Positions 37,262-45,791 of a stretch of DNA of 64,000 nucleotides are shown piece after piece. The stretch's first letter is position 1. The number at the start of each line of letters is the position of its first letter. Below the pieces are notes generated by a model. That model was given only the letters and a program-made list of their open reading frames with translations, was not told the DNA's origin and searched no databases. Source of the DNA: Rathayibacter sp. SW19 (GTDB lineage Bacteria; Actinomycetota; Actinomycetes; Actinomycetales; Microbacteriaceae); the NCBI RefSeq assembly GCF_030866825.1, contig NZ_CP133020.1, forward strand, positions 930,001 to 994,000. Reading direction: 5' to 3'. A program made the translations under genes and the position numbers.

Positions 37262-37666
37262 TTACGGCCATGTTTCGACGATCGCGGTGTGGCCTGGCGC
37301 GGTGGCGTACTTACGGTCATCGGTGAGCAACGGCATACCCAACGACTCGGACAGCGCCACATAGAACGCGTCATACGCGGTGAAGTTGTTCCGCAGCGCC
37401 AGTACCCGGCGCTGGTAGGGCTGCATCGGGTAGCGCACCAACGGCAGGTCAGCGAGATCATCGAGCATCTCGTCGGCCCGCTTCGGATCTATTTTGATGG
37501 CGGGCTTCGAGGTCAGCAGCAGACCGCGGATTGCGGAACTCACCTCGCCATCGATCAGCGCCGGCGCGTGCACATGTCGCTGCTGGCCGAACCGGTCGCG
37601 CAGCATCTCGTCTCCGCGGCGGTTCTGCAGCAGCCGCACCACGATCGACGCGTCGACGACCGTCAT
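37262..37666 (-). CDS. vapC: PIN-domain toxin VapC
   Basis: 134 aa. PIN residues are Asp5 in VVDASIVVRLL, Glu41 in LIDGEVSSAIRGLL, Asp99 in FTAYDAFYVALSESLG and Asp116/117 in PLLTDDRKYA. It is a presumed RNase toxin. Its start overlaps the end of the upstream antitoxin gene by 4 nt on the same strand. It is unrelated in detail to the VapC at 21.7 kb. Confidence 0.88.
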   Translation of the reverse strand: MTVVDASIVVRLLQNRRGDEMLRDRFGQQRHVHAPALIDGEVSSAIRGLLLTSKPAIKIDPKRADEMLDDLADLPLVRYPMQPYQRRVLALRNNFTAYDAFYVALSESLGMPLLTDDRKYATAPGHTAIVETWP

Positions 37667-37896
37667 GAACGTTGATCATCGTCAATAAACGAGCGGATGT
37701 CCTCACCACTGGCCTCAACGCTGGTTCGACCGCCGATCCGCGCGAGAACGTCAGCCATCGCAGGGCGCGCGGCGTCGTCGTGGATCAGCTCGCGAAGGTA
37801 GCTTGACAATGACATGCGCCGGGACGCTGCGCGCGCACGCAGGACCTCTGCATCGTCCGCTGGGACGTCGCGAATCTGAATGATTTCTTTGTTCAT
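37663..37896 (-). CDS. vapB: FitA/VapB-type antitoxin
   Basis: 77 aa from the ATG at 37896. The N-terminal KEIIQIRDVPADDAEVLRARAASRRMSLSSYLRELI is a ribbon-helix-helix of the FitA type. An acidic C-terminal toxin-neutralising tail follows (ASGEDIRSFIDDDQ). TATTCT lies 6 nt before this ATG. The frame stays open upstream to a GTG at 38019 that has its own TATTCT box 7 nt away, which would give a 118-aa form, so the true N-terminus is open to question. Confidence 0.8.
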   Translation of the reverse strand: MNKEIIQIRDVPADDAEVLRARAASRRMSLSSYLRELIHDDAARPAMADVLARIGGRTSVEASGEDIRSFIDDDQRS

Positions 37897-37902
37897 AGAG
37901 TC

Positions 37903-37936
37903 AGAATACGTCTCATTCATGAACTCTGCATGCAGA
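37903..37936 (-). promoter_or_regulatory. Antitoxin promoter: -10 TATTCT and palindrome TCTGCATGCAGA at -35
   Basis: Minus-strand TATTCT (37903-37908) is 6 nt before the ATG. The perfect 12-bp palindrome TCTGCATGCAGA (37925-37936) covers the -35 position and is a likely VapBC operator. Confidence 0.55.
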
Positions 37937-38114
37937 TGGTGCACGATTTCCGTCCGGCTCGCGGTCGTTACGAAAACAGTTGAGCCACTGGTGGCCAGGG
38001 TGAGCTCGTCGTGGTCCACACCGTTCAGAATAGGGTGCGGGGCATGCCTGCCGGGCCGCGGATTTCGTGAATGGATCGCCTTTCGAGCAGACAAAAGGCC
38101 CCGGAGTGGGCCGG

Positions 38115-38120
38115 TATTGT
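38115..38120 (+). promoter_or_regulatory. -10 box TATTGT for the GNAT gene
   Basis: TATTGT is 6 nt before the ATG at 38127; leaderless pattern. Confidence 0.5.
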
Positions 38121-38126
38121 GTCGAT

Positions 38127-38606
38127 ATGGGTTCGTTCGCTCCGATGAATCAAGAACTGGAGACCGAACGCCTTCGGTTGCGGCCGCGGCGCCCCTCGGA
38201 CGCTGAGATGCAACGGTCGCTTTGGGCTGAGCGCGACCCTCGGTCACGACGCGTCATCAGCTCAGACGGCAGACGGACTGTCGAAGAAATGCGTGTCATC
38301 ATCACGACGCAGCTCGCAGAGTCGGACCGGACCGGCTTGTATCTGCTCAACATCGAGCGAAAGGGAGAGCCAGGGTTCCACGGATATGCGACCGAGGCTG
38401 CCGGTGCCGTAATCGCCGCCGCACGAGACACGGGATGCACGCGCCTCTGGGCCACCGTGCGGGAATGGAACGTCGCCTCATTTAGAGTCCTCGAAAAGAA
38501 TGGCTTCCTCGACAGCGGCAAACGAACCAGGGAAAACGAGCGCGGTGATCGTGTGTGGATGACTCGAGATCTCACCAACGGTATGCAAAGCGAATTCTCG
38601 GTGTGA
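38127..38606 (+). pseudogene. GNAT acetyltransferase of RimJ/RimL type with apparent internal deletion
   Basis: A 159-aa open frame. The N-terminus [30 protein letters not shown] and the C-terminal half HGYATEAAGAVIAAARDTGCTRLWATVREWNVASFRVLEKNGF are typical of the RimJ/RimL-like GNAT family. Between LLNIERKGEPGF and HGYATEAA about 30 residues are absent that normally carry the GYCGLV-type strand and the ELAYxL strand leading into the acetyl-CoA loop. The frame is intact, so the deletion is in frame, but activity is unlikely. The promoter box 6 nt upstream is still present. Confidence 0.6.
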
Positions 38607-38662
38607 TCCGATCCTTAGGCCGTTCTGCTTGCGGTGACCACGCGGTCTCGGTCGCGGTGCGC

Positions 38663-39214
38663 CTATGTCGTGTCGGAGCGCGGCAGGACGCGATACGTCG
38701 TCTGCACCATTCCGCCGTCGAGCACGTTGGTCCGGACGTGTTCGAGGCTGATATCGGTGGATAACGGCCCGAAAAGTGGGGCCCCATCTCCGATCAGAAC
38801 CGGCACGCGAGACAAGGTCATTTCGGAGATCAGCCCTGCTTCAAGAAAGGTGCGCACCGTGCGACCCCCGTCGACATAGACACGCCGGTAGCCCGCGTCG
38901 GTGAGTGCCTGCACTGCGGCGGTGAAACCGGCGTGCACGGTGATTCGACGATCGATATCGGCTGGAAGAGTGCTGCTGAGCACGTGCACCGGGCGTCCTA
39001 AGTAGGGCCACTCACTCTGGCTCGCAATCGCCTCGTAGGTGCTTCGACCCATCAGAAGCGCGTCGACGCTTTCCATGAACGGGGTGAATCCGGCATCGCC
39101 GGCGGGCTCTCCTCGGCTGATCAGCCACGAGAGGTCGCCGTCCGGCCGGGCGATGAAATCGTCAACGCTGAGGCCGAGAAAAACACACCCTTCGAACATC
39201 GCAGATGTCGTCAT
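38663..39214 (-). CDS. Dihydrofolate reductase-like (RibD C-terminal domain) protein
   Basis: 183 aa from the ATG at 39214. Features: VFLGLSVDDFIARPDGDLSWL, FMESVDALLMGRSTYEAIAS, HVLSSTLPADIDRR, YRRVYVDGGRTVRTFLEAGLISEMTLSRVPVLIGDGAPLFG. This is the RibD-C/YwjB-like reductase fold with the NADPH-binding GRxTYE and DGG motifs. The real substrate is unknown; many annotated dihydrofolate reductase family proteins of this type are uncharacterised. An in-frame ATG 42 nt upstream lacks support. Confidence 0.85.
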   Translation of the reverse strand: MTTSAMFEGCVFLGLSVDDFIARPDGDLSWLISRGEPAGDAGFTPFMESVDALLMGRSTYEAIASQSEWPYLGRPVHVLSSTLPADIDRRITVHAGFTAAVQALTDAGYRRVYVDGGRTVRTFLEAGLISEMTLSRVPVLIGDGAPLFGPLSTDISLEHVRTNVLDGGMVQTTYRVLPRSDTT

Positions 39215-39484
39215 GCGCCATAGCTTGCCACCGAGCACTGACAATCTAGATACCACACCTCAACCGCCCCACAAACGATCGGTCTATGGGCTGCGTTAAA
39301 GCGGCTTCCCCGGGGTAGCCGCGCGCTGCCTGAGCAAGCATGATTGGCGCGATGAAGGCGACCAAAACGACGGAGATTTCTCGAGAATCGCCGTTGTGTG
39401 CTGGCGGAGCCTGGCCTGTCGTGAGCTTTCTCCGTCGTTTGGGTTGACGCCGCCGAGGGGCTCGATACAGCGGGTTACGCGGAG

Positions 39485-39604
39485 CAGCGAACAATTCTCG
39501 AACGCCCGATCTTCGCGCGGGGCACAGGCATGCGCCCGGGCCTCGAGCCGTCGTCGAATCAGTCGCTGTTCGACGCTCTCGATGCAGCGGGCAACCTCTC
39601 ATGA
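39485..39604 (+). pseudogene. VapB antitoxin remnant (C-terminal end only)
   Basis: The frame ending at TGA 39602-39604 reads ..LERPIFARGTGMRPGLEP..SLFDALDAAGNLS. It matches the C-terminal toxin-binding tail of ribbon-helix-helix VapB proteins (xGTGLRPGVDLxDNxxLxDLL). No ribbon-helix-helix N-terminus is recognisable upstream. The rest of the 386-bp gap from 39215 holds no other credible gene. The stop overlaps the following ATG (ATGA), as in intact vapBC operons. Confidence 0.5.
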
Positions 39605-39761
39605 TCGTGCTGGAGGTCAACGTGGTCATTGCCGCCTTTCGAGCTGACCACGTGCATCACCCGATCGCGACTTCAGGCGTTTCGATGATGTGCAGATCGT
39701 GGCACCCGGGCGCCCTGATGGAAGTGCTGGCAAGGCATCCGGTGTCGGGGGCGGCGCCTAA
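39601..39761 (+). pseudogene. VapC toxin remnant with central deletion
   Basis: The first 23 codons give MIVLEVNVVIAAFRADHVHH, a PIN N-terminus with the catalytic Asp of MIVLDVN changed to Glu. From about 39663 a second frame reads DRDFRRFDDVQIVAPGRPD, which resembles a PIN C-terminus, and ends at TAA 39759-39761. About 90 central residues are missing and the two parts are out of frame. Confidence 0.55.
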
Positions 39762-39774
39762 ACTTGATGCAGAC

Positions 39775-42276
39775 ATGACGACTCTCCTTGATCCCGATGA
39801 TGCCCGCGCAAGCACGCCTCAACGCGGTGCCGCGACACCGATCATTTTGGATGGCGGGCAACTCGATGGCGCGGCATCGGGCGCCGGACGACCGGGCCCC
39901 AGCCCAGATGGGTTTCAGGACGCACTTCTCGACGGACTCAATCCGCAACAGCGTGAGGCCGTCGAATACCGCGGCCCCGCGCTCCTGATCGTTGCGGGCG
40001 CAGGCAGTGGCAAGACCAGTGTGCTCACGCGGCGTATCGCGAGCCTGCTCGGCAGTCGCGAGGCCTGGCCCAGTCAGATCCTCGCGATCACGTTCACGAA
40101 CAAGGCCGCTGCAGAGATGCGCGAGCGGGTGCAGACGCTCGTGGGGCAGGCATCCGACGGTATGTGGATCTCCACATTCCACTCAGCGTGCGTGCGCATC
40201 CTGCGCCGCGAAGCGGAGAATTTCGGCTTCACCAAGAACTTCACGATCTACGATTCCGGCGACAGCCGGGCGCTGCTCAAGCGCATCATCAAGGGTCTCG
40301 ACGCCGACACGTATGGGTTCACGCCGGCGAACGCATCCGCCAAAATTTCGAAACTGAAGAACGAACTGGCGGATGTCGATTCCTACGCCCGCAACGCAAA
40401 CCTCAACGATCCGCAGGAGCGGCTCTTTCTCGAGATCTTCCGCCAATACACACGCGAACTGAACCAGGCTAACGCGTTCGACTTCGACGACCTGATCGGG
40501 CAGGTCGTGTTTCTGTTCCGAGCGTTTCCGAAGGTTGCGGCGCTCTACCAACGGCGATTCCGGCACATTCTGGTCGACGAATATCAGGACACGAACCATG
40601 CGCAATATTCACTGATCCGCGAGCTCACACAGCCGGTCGTGCCTGACCTTGTCGACGAACTCGAGGGCCAAGGCCTGTACGTCAAGGGGTTGCGGGACAG
40701 TTCCGGTGCGATTCCCGGTGCGTCACTGACCGTGGTCGGTGACTCGGATCAGTCGATTTACGCCTTCCGGGGCGCGGACATCCGCAATATCTCCGAGTTC
40801 GAGCGCGACTTCCGTGGCGCGAAGGTGGTGCTGCTGGAGCAGAACTATCGCTCGACCCAGAACATCCTCTCAGCGGCGAACGCGGTGATCTCGCACAATT
40901 TCGACCGCAAAGACAAGAACCTGTGGACCGCGGTCGGCGACGGTGAGAAAATCGTCGGCTTCACCGGGTACAGCGGGCACGACGAGGCACAGTTCGTCGC
41001 CGATGAGATCGACGCACTGCACCGCGCGGGCACGCCGTACAACGAGATCGCCGTTTTCTATCGCACCAACGCGCAGACACGTGCGCTCGAGGAGATCTTC
41101 ATCCGCGCGGCGCTGCCATATCGCATCATGGGCGGCACCAAGTTCTACGAGCGTGCCGAGATCAAAGACACGCTCGCCTACCTGACCGCGGTCGCCAACC
41201 CGCAGGATGCACTGGCACTTCGGCGCATCCTGAACACGCCCAAACGCGGCATCGGCCCGACAACCGAGACGCAGTTGAACTCGTGGGCGGAAGACAACGG
41301 CGTCAGCTATCGGCAGGCCATGCGCGACGCCGACGCGCTGGGCCTCGGCCCCAAGGTCACCGGTGCAATCCTCAAGCTTGCAACGCTTCTCGACGATGCA
41401 GCACTGAAGATCGATCCGGATGCCCCCGGCGGCGCCGCGTCCGTCGCCGACGTGCTGATCTTCCTGCTCGACGGCAGCAACTATCTGGGTTCGCTACGGA
41501 TGAGCCGCGACCCGCAAGACGAAGCACGCGCCGAGAACGTAGAGGAGCTGGTCGCGGTAACGCGCGAATTCGCGCGCAACAATCCGGATGGCGGACTCAT
41601 CGACTTCCTCACGGAAGTGCAGCTTGTCGCGGCAGCGGACGATCTCGACGACTCGAGCGGAACAGTCTCTTTGATGACGCTGCACACCGCCAAAGGCTTG
41701 GAATACGACGCCGTGTTTCTCACCGGCGTCGAAGAAGGGCTGCTGCCGCATCAGATGTCGGCCGCGGAGCCGGGCGGGCCCGCAGAAGAGCGCCGCCTGT
41801 TCTATGTCGGCATCACCCGGGCCAAGAAGCGGCTGTATTTGTCGCTTGCGATGTCGCGGGCGCAGTTCGGTGAGACGTCAGTGGCGATGCCGAGCAGATA
41901 CCTGCAAGAGATTCCGGGCGAGTTGATCGAGTGGCGGCAGTCGCCCGGCACGGCGAACGGCCGGGGCGGAACCCAATCGCGCGCGCTCAACGCACGCCGG
42001 GACGGCGGTTTCGGTGGTGGTGGCACGGCGGGTGGCTATGGCCGGCCAGCGCTCGACAAGCCGAAAACCGAGTGGCCGAATCGCGTCACCGGAACTGTGC
42101 GCGACAACGGCGACCTCGAACTAGCTGCCGGCGACACCATTCGACACACCGACTTCGGTGTCGGACATGTGAGTGCCGTCACAGGCGAAGGCACGAAGCG
42201 GGTCGCACATGTGCAATTCGACACGGCCGGTGCGAAGAAGCTTCTGATCAAGATCGCGCCGATCGAGAAGTTGTGA
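39775..42276 (+). CDS. pcrA: ATP-dependent DNA helicase PcrA (UvrD/Rep superfamily 1A)
   Basis: 833 aa. Superfamily 1 motifs in order are Q-motif GLNPQQREAVEY, Walker A IVAGAGSGKTSVL, AITFTNKAAAEMRERV, STFHSACVRILRREA, Walker B ILVDEYQDTN, GDSDQSIYAFRGAD, LEQNYRSTQNIL, MTLHTAKGLEYDAVFLTGVEEGLLPH and ERRLFYVGITRAKKRLYLS. A C-terminal Gly-rich linker leads to the Tudor-like HTDFGVGHVSAV domain. It acts in nucleotide excision repair and in removing RecA or stalled RNA polymerase. About 45 residues precede the Q-motif. The ATG at 39775 is preferred; a longer frame upstream only reads through the vapC remnant. Confidence 0.95.
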   Translation: MTTLLDPDDARASTPQRGAATPIILDGGQLDGAASGAGRPGPSPDGFQDALLDGLNPQQREAVEYRGPALLIVAGAGSGKTSVLTRRIASLLGSREAWPSQILAITFTNKAAAEMRERVQTLVGQASDGMWISTFHSACVRILRREAENFGFTKNFTIYDSGDSRALLKRIIKGLDADTYGFTPANASAKISKLKNELADVDSYARNANLNDPQERLFLEIFRQYTRELNQANAFDFDDLIGQVVFLFRAFPKVAALYQRRFRHILVDEYQDTNHAQYSLIRELTQPVVPDLVDELEGQGLYVKGLRDSSGAIPGASLTVVGDSDQSIYAFRGADIRNISEFERDFRGAKVVLLEQNYRSTQNILSAANAVISHNFDRKDKNLWTAVGDGEKIVGFTGYSGHDEAQFVADEIDALHRAGTPYNEIAVFYRTNAQTRALEEIFIRAALPYRIMGGTKFYERAEIKDTLAYLTAVANPQDALALRRILNTPKRGIGPTTETQLNSWAEDNGVSYRQAMRDADALGLGPKVTGAILKLATLLDDAALKIDPDAPGGAASVADVLIFLLDGSNYLGSLRMSRDPQDEARAENVEELVAVTREFARNNPDGGLIDFLTEVQLVAAADDLDDSSGTVSLMTLHTAKGLEYDAVFLTGVEEGLLPHQMSAAEPGGPAEERRLFYVGITRAKKRLYLSLAMSRAQFGETSVAMPSRYLQEIPGELIEWRQSPGTANGRGGTQSRALNARRDGGFGGGGTAGGYGRPALDKPKTEWPNRVTGTVRDNGDLELAAGDTIRHTDFGVGHVSAVTGEGTKRVAHVQFDTAGAKKLLIKIAPIEKL

Positions 42277-42358
42277 CGCACTGATGACCTCTGTCGCCAT
42301 ATCATGAACCTGCCTGTACGCATGGAGTCTCGCGACGAGTCCACGCGGACTTCCCGGG

Positions 42359-42652
42359 TCAGGTGGCTCTGGGTGCGATAGCAATGACGAGCTCCGCGTC
42401 GAGCGCGGCCGATACTCTCTCCAGCACGGGGATGGTCGGCACCGTGCCGCCGGCCTCCAGGCGGGACAGGGCGGACTGCGTCATCCCGGCCCGCGCGGCA
42501 GCCGCGGCTTGGGACAGGCCCAATGCCAACCGACGCTCCCGGACCGCGCGGCCCAATTCGAACGCTCGGCGGGCCTCCTCGTAGCCTTCGCGGTACGCCC
42601 CGACCTCGCGCCTACGGGCGGCAACGTCCTCATAACTGTTGTGGGTGTCCAT
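42359..42652 (-). CDS. higA: XRE-family antitoxin (HigA type)
   Basis: 97 aa. RAVRERRLALGLSQAAAAARAGMTQSALSRLEAGGTVPTIPVLERVSAALDAELVIAI is a complete Cro/CI-type helix-turn-helix, as in HigA antitoxins, preceded by a 35-residue helical arm. GAGGATAG lies at the start codon. The upstream partner on the same strand is truncated, so this may now be an orphan antitoxin. Confidence 0.82.
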   Translation of the reverse strand: MDTHNSYEDVAARRREVGAYREGYEEARRAFELGRAVRERRLALGLSQAAAAARAGMTQSALSRLEAGGTVPTIPVLERVSAALDAELVIAIAPRAT

Positions 42653-42658
42653 CTATCC

Positions 42659-42853
42659 TCATCGCCCTCGTTCATATATGCCGTGTGCCGGGCGGTGTCC
42701 GGCCTCACACTCCGCGTGTTCGGCTAACAATCCGACGAGGAAGTCGACCCGGCCGAAATCACGGTCAGACAGGCCCTCCAACCAGGCTCTGACCTCCGGC
42801 TCAATCTCAACCCGGTACAGAGACGCTATAGCGGGGATGCTATATGCATTCAA
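42659..42853 (-). pseudogene. RelE/HigB-type toxin, truncated
   Basis: 64 aa. VEIEPEVRAWLEGLSDRDFGRVDFLVGLLAEHA matches the N-terminal third of HigB/RelE-type toxins. The rest (ECEAGHRPAHGIYERGR) does not continue into the normal beta-sheet (KVRELRF..RITYW..LLTVFRKTR), so most of the catalytic core is missing. It ends 6 bp before the HigA start on the same strand, the usual higB-higA order. Confidence 0.6.
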
Positions 42854-42889
42854 TGCTATGACACACCGATCGTGTCAGTCTCGGTACTG

Positions 42890-44635
42890 TCAGTTTCGAC
42901 ACTCGTCTGCCGATTGGACCGCACGCCGCAGTTTCGCGAACACTCCGGACTCCGCGCGGTGGCGTCGGTGCGCTGCTCGCGGTCGCTGTAAGTGCCGCAG
43001 CCGTTCTAGTGGGTTCGCCGGCCGAGGGGGTCGTCCCGGAAACGCGCAGCGCACGGCGGCACCGCGACTGAACGCGAGCAAGACGAGTCCGGTCAGGAGC
43101 GCGCCTGCGGCGAAAGTAATGGCGCTTTGTGCAGCTGCACCGAGCCCGATTGAGCGACCCGTTGCGGCGAGCTCGTGCCTCACCGGGGCAACCGTCCGTG
43201 CATTGGCCGGTGGTGCGGCCGGAGCGGCCGGCGCGGGCACGAAGCTGACTTCCTCAGCAACCCCGAACGCGGATCGCCACGGCAGAATGCGGGCAGCGCC
43301 GTGCTCGGCCGCGGTATCTGCCGCATCAATCCGTTCGGCCCAGACGTAGTGCCCTGCTGTCGGTAGTGTGCACGGTTCGGTCTCGTAGTCACCTGGACCC
43401 TGATCGATCACCGTGCTGACTTCGCATACGACAGGGGCACCGGCCGGCGGCTCGGCCGCGCGTTCGGGCGCGCTCTCGAAAGGCCCGAAGAGCGTGCTGA
43501 GCACCGTGACGGGGATCGGTGTATACGGCCCGCCATCAGCGCCGACGATGCCCCATGCCGTTGAGTGCGGCGCAACAGCTTCACCGCTGTCCGCGCCAGG
43601 CCGGTCTGCCCCATCGGCGGCACTGACCGTGAGGTGGTCCGTGATTTCGGCACCCACCGCAGCAGTCGCAGCGCTCGTGCGCGTGACGACCTGCGGCCGG
43701 AACGGCAGCGGTGTCGGGCGCTCGGCCGACGCATCCGCCACCGCTCGGGCAGACGCGGCCCCGCCGAGCAGGAGGTTTTGCACGTCCGATGGATTGTGCG
43801 CGACCGTTGCGTTGTCGCCATACGGCAGCTCGCCGAATTCCGCGTGCGCTGTAACCTTCAGGATCGCATGGGCCGTCGCCGGCCGGATTGCAACCGGTTC
43901 GCCGTTGCCGACCTCGGCCGTCGTGGAACCGTCTGCGAATCTCGCGCCCTCCAGGGTGAGAGTGCCTCGGTGGGTACCCGGTGGCAGGGTGCTCCCACCA
44001 CTGAGATAGTCGACGTCGAGCTCGGCGCGAACGGTATCGCTACCGTCGTCGCCGCGCTCGATCAGCACCCGTGCAGCGACGCCGCGCGATGCGCCGGTCG
44101 CGCCATTGACCTGCGCGAGCATGCTGGTTGCTGCTGCGAGCACCGCTGTCGCTGCACCGTTCGCTCGAGCGGCCAACGCAGCCGTCGTCTGCCCGTTCAG
44201 GCCGGTGATCAGCCAGGTCGCGAGCTGCGCCGACGCAGCAACATCCGGATCCGTCGTGGCGCCCCAAGTGCGGGCGATGTACGCGAGCCGGGCTGCGTCA
44301 TCCGCCGAGTACCAACCCAATGTGCGCAGATCAACGGGCGTGAAGTCCGATCCGCGCGGCGACGGGCGGCCGAGATTCAGGCAGAATCCGGACTGGCCGT
44401 CCGCGAGCCGATACGTGCCGATCCATAATCCGGTCGAGGTGGAGCTATGGCCAACCGCGGCGCCCGTCGAGATGATCGCGGATGCCGGCGCGGCGGCAAA
44501 AACCGCGCCGAGACTCGACAGCAACAGGCCGAGCAAGACCGCGGCGGCGGTGAGGCGGATGCCGCGCGGCGTGCGCCGCATCAGCGTGCCGGCCGGCTTC
44601 AGCGCGGACGGAAAGCGTAGTGAGGATAAGGTCAT
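42890..44635 (-). CDS. Secreted thioester-domain (TED) surface protein with LAATG sorting signal
   Basis: About 581 aa. A signal peptide follows MRRTPRGIRLTAAAVLLGLL and probably ends at APASA. The next domain has Cys in SGFCLNLGRPSP and Gln in ASAQLATWLITGLNG, the spacing and context of Cys-Gln thioester domains that bind host or substrate nucleophiles covalently. A beta-rich stalk follows. Near the end come ELAATG, a hydrophobic helix (SAITFAAGALLTGLVLLAF) and arginines, a sortase signal of the LAxTG type used by class E sortases. About 55 extra basic residues after the helix are unusual and may reflect loss of the original stop. The start could be 44635 or 44581. Confidence 0.7.
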   Translation of the reverse strand: MTLSSLRFPSALKPAGTLMRRTPRGIRLTAAAVLLGLLLSSLGAVFAAAPASAIISTGAAVGHSSTSTGLWIGTYRLADGQSGFCLNLGRPSPRGSDFTPVDLRTLGWYSADDAARLAYIARTWGATTDPDVAASAQLATWLITGLNGQTTAALAARANGAATAVLAAATSMLAQVNGATGASRGVAARVLIERGDDGSDTVRAELDVDYLSGGSTLPPGTHRGTLTLEGARFADGSTTAEVGNGEPVAIRPATAHAILKVTAHAEFGELPYGDNATVAHNPSDVQNLLLGGAASARAVADASAERPTPLPFRPQVVTRTSAATAAVGAEITDHLTVSAADGADRPGADSGEAVAPHSTAWGIVGADGGPYTPIPVTVLSTLFGPFESAPERAAEPPAGAPVVCEVSTVIDQGPGDYETEPCTLPTAGHYVWAERIDAADTAAEHGAARILPWRSAFGVAEEVSFVPAPAAPAAPPANARTVAPVRHELAATGRSIGLGAAAQSAITFAAGALLTGLVLLAFSRGAAVRCAFPGRPPRPANPLERLRHLQRPRAAHRRHRAESGVFAKLRRAVQSADECRN

Positions 44636-44816
44636 ATGGGCATGCTGCCGTGGGCATCGCAATGCTTCTGCTGCGATTCCGCAATCTGTGGAGAACGCTT
44701 GCGAGCGTGAGGCTGTGGAAAACTCCAATCCCGGCGAAAACGTGCCGAGGCCGCAGCTCGCTGAGCACCTGAATACGCTGTACAGGTCAAGATGAGAAGA
44801 GCGCAGTCACGATCGC

Positions 44817-44863
44817 ACAGCCACCACCGAACAGCCACCACCGCACAGCCACCACCGCACAGC
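44817..44863 (+). repeat. 14-bp tandem repeat in the kinase leader
   Basis: Three units ACAGCCACCACCGM plus a partial copy lie just before the GAGGAG ribosome-binding site of the kinase gene. Confidence 0.92.
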
Positions 44864-44873
44864 GAGGAGCACA

Positions 44874-45791
44874 GTGACAACGACACCGGCAGGGCTGACC
44901 CTGGCCATCGACCTCGGCAAGACCTCCTGCCGCGCGCGCGTGAGCCACGACGGGGCCGCGATCGCCGAGGGCAAGGGCGCCGGCGCCCCGGGGCTGGCTG
45001 ACCACAACGGCGCTGAACTGTCGTTCCAAGCGATCGCGGCTGCTGCCGCCGCAGCCGGCGTCGACCCGCGCGACTACGCACGAATCGGCATCGGCGCGGC
45101 CGGCGTCGAAGCGGGGCGCGCAGCCGCACGCGAGCTCATCCGGATCGTGCGTTCCCGGCTGGCGGATGTTCCGGTCGCGATCATCAACGATGCCCTGGCG
45201 GCGCACGCTGGCGCGTTCGCAGGCGGTTCCGGCAGCATCCTCATTGCCGGGACCGGCGCGATCTGCTTCACCGTGACCGAAGCGGGTGCGGTCATGCAGA
45301 TCGACGGCTGGGGTCCCTGGCTCGGCGACGACGGCAGTGGACAGTGGATCGGCCGGCATGGCATGCAGGCGGTGCTGCGCGCACACGACGGCCGTGGTCC
45401 CGCCACCGCACTGACAGCGGATGCCGCCGAGCTCGCTGGCAGCATCGCGGAGCTTCCGCTGTGGGTCGCGCACTCCGGGGCACCTGCCCGCCAGCTTGGG
45501 CGTTTTGCGCCGGCCGTGATCGACCGTGCCGCAGAGCATGACACGGTAGCCGCCGGCATCGTCGACGAAGCCGCACGACTGTTGGCGCAGACCTGCGCTG
45601 CATCCGGATCGGATGCGGTGTGTGTGGCAGGCGGGCTCGCCGGGCATCCGTTCTTCGCCGCTCGGCTGCGGGAGGCGCTGGCCACGGCCGGACTCCGCGA
45701 GCTCGCTGCACGCGGCGACGCGCTGGACGGCGCTGCCCTGGTCGCGGCCACCGAGGAGCTGCCGCACGAAGGAAGGATCATCCGTGGTTGA
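44874..45791 (+). CDS. BadF/BadG/BcrA/BcrD-type ATPase, probable N-acetylglucosamine/amino-sugar kinase
   Basis: 305 aa, ASKHA fold. LAIDLGKTSCRARVS is phosphate loop 1, VPVAIINDALAAHAGAF carries the catalytic-type Asp, ILIAGTGAICFTV is phosphate 2, GWGPWLGDDGSGQWIGRHGMQAV is the GlcNAc-kinase-like substrate loop, and VCVAGGLAGHPFF is the adenosine motif. It overlaps murQ by 8 nt. Such pairs phosphorylate GlcNAc or MurNAc for cell-wall recycling; which sugar is used here is inference. Start GTG with GAGGAG 6 nt upstream. Confidence 0.85.
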   Translation: MTTTPAGLTLAIDLGKTSCRARVSHDGAAIAEGKGAGAPGLADHNGAELSFQAIAAAAAAAGVDPRDYARIGIGAAGVEAGRAAARELIRIVRSRLADVPVAIINDALAAHAGAFAGGSGSILIAGTGAICFTVTEAGAVMQIDGWGPWLGDDGSGQWIGRHGMQAVLRAHDGRGPATALTADAAELAGSIAELPLWVAHSGAPARQLGRFAPAVIDRAAEHDTVAAGIVDEAARLLAQTCAASGSDAVCVAGGLAGHPFFAARLREALATAGLRELAARGDALDGAALVAATEELPHEGRIIRG

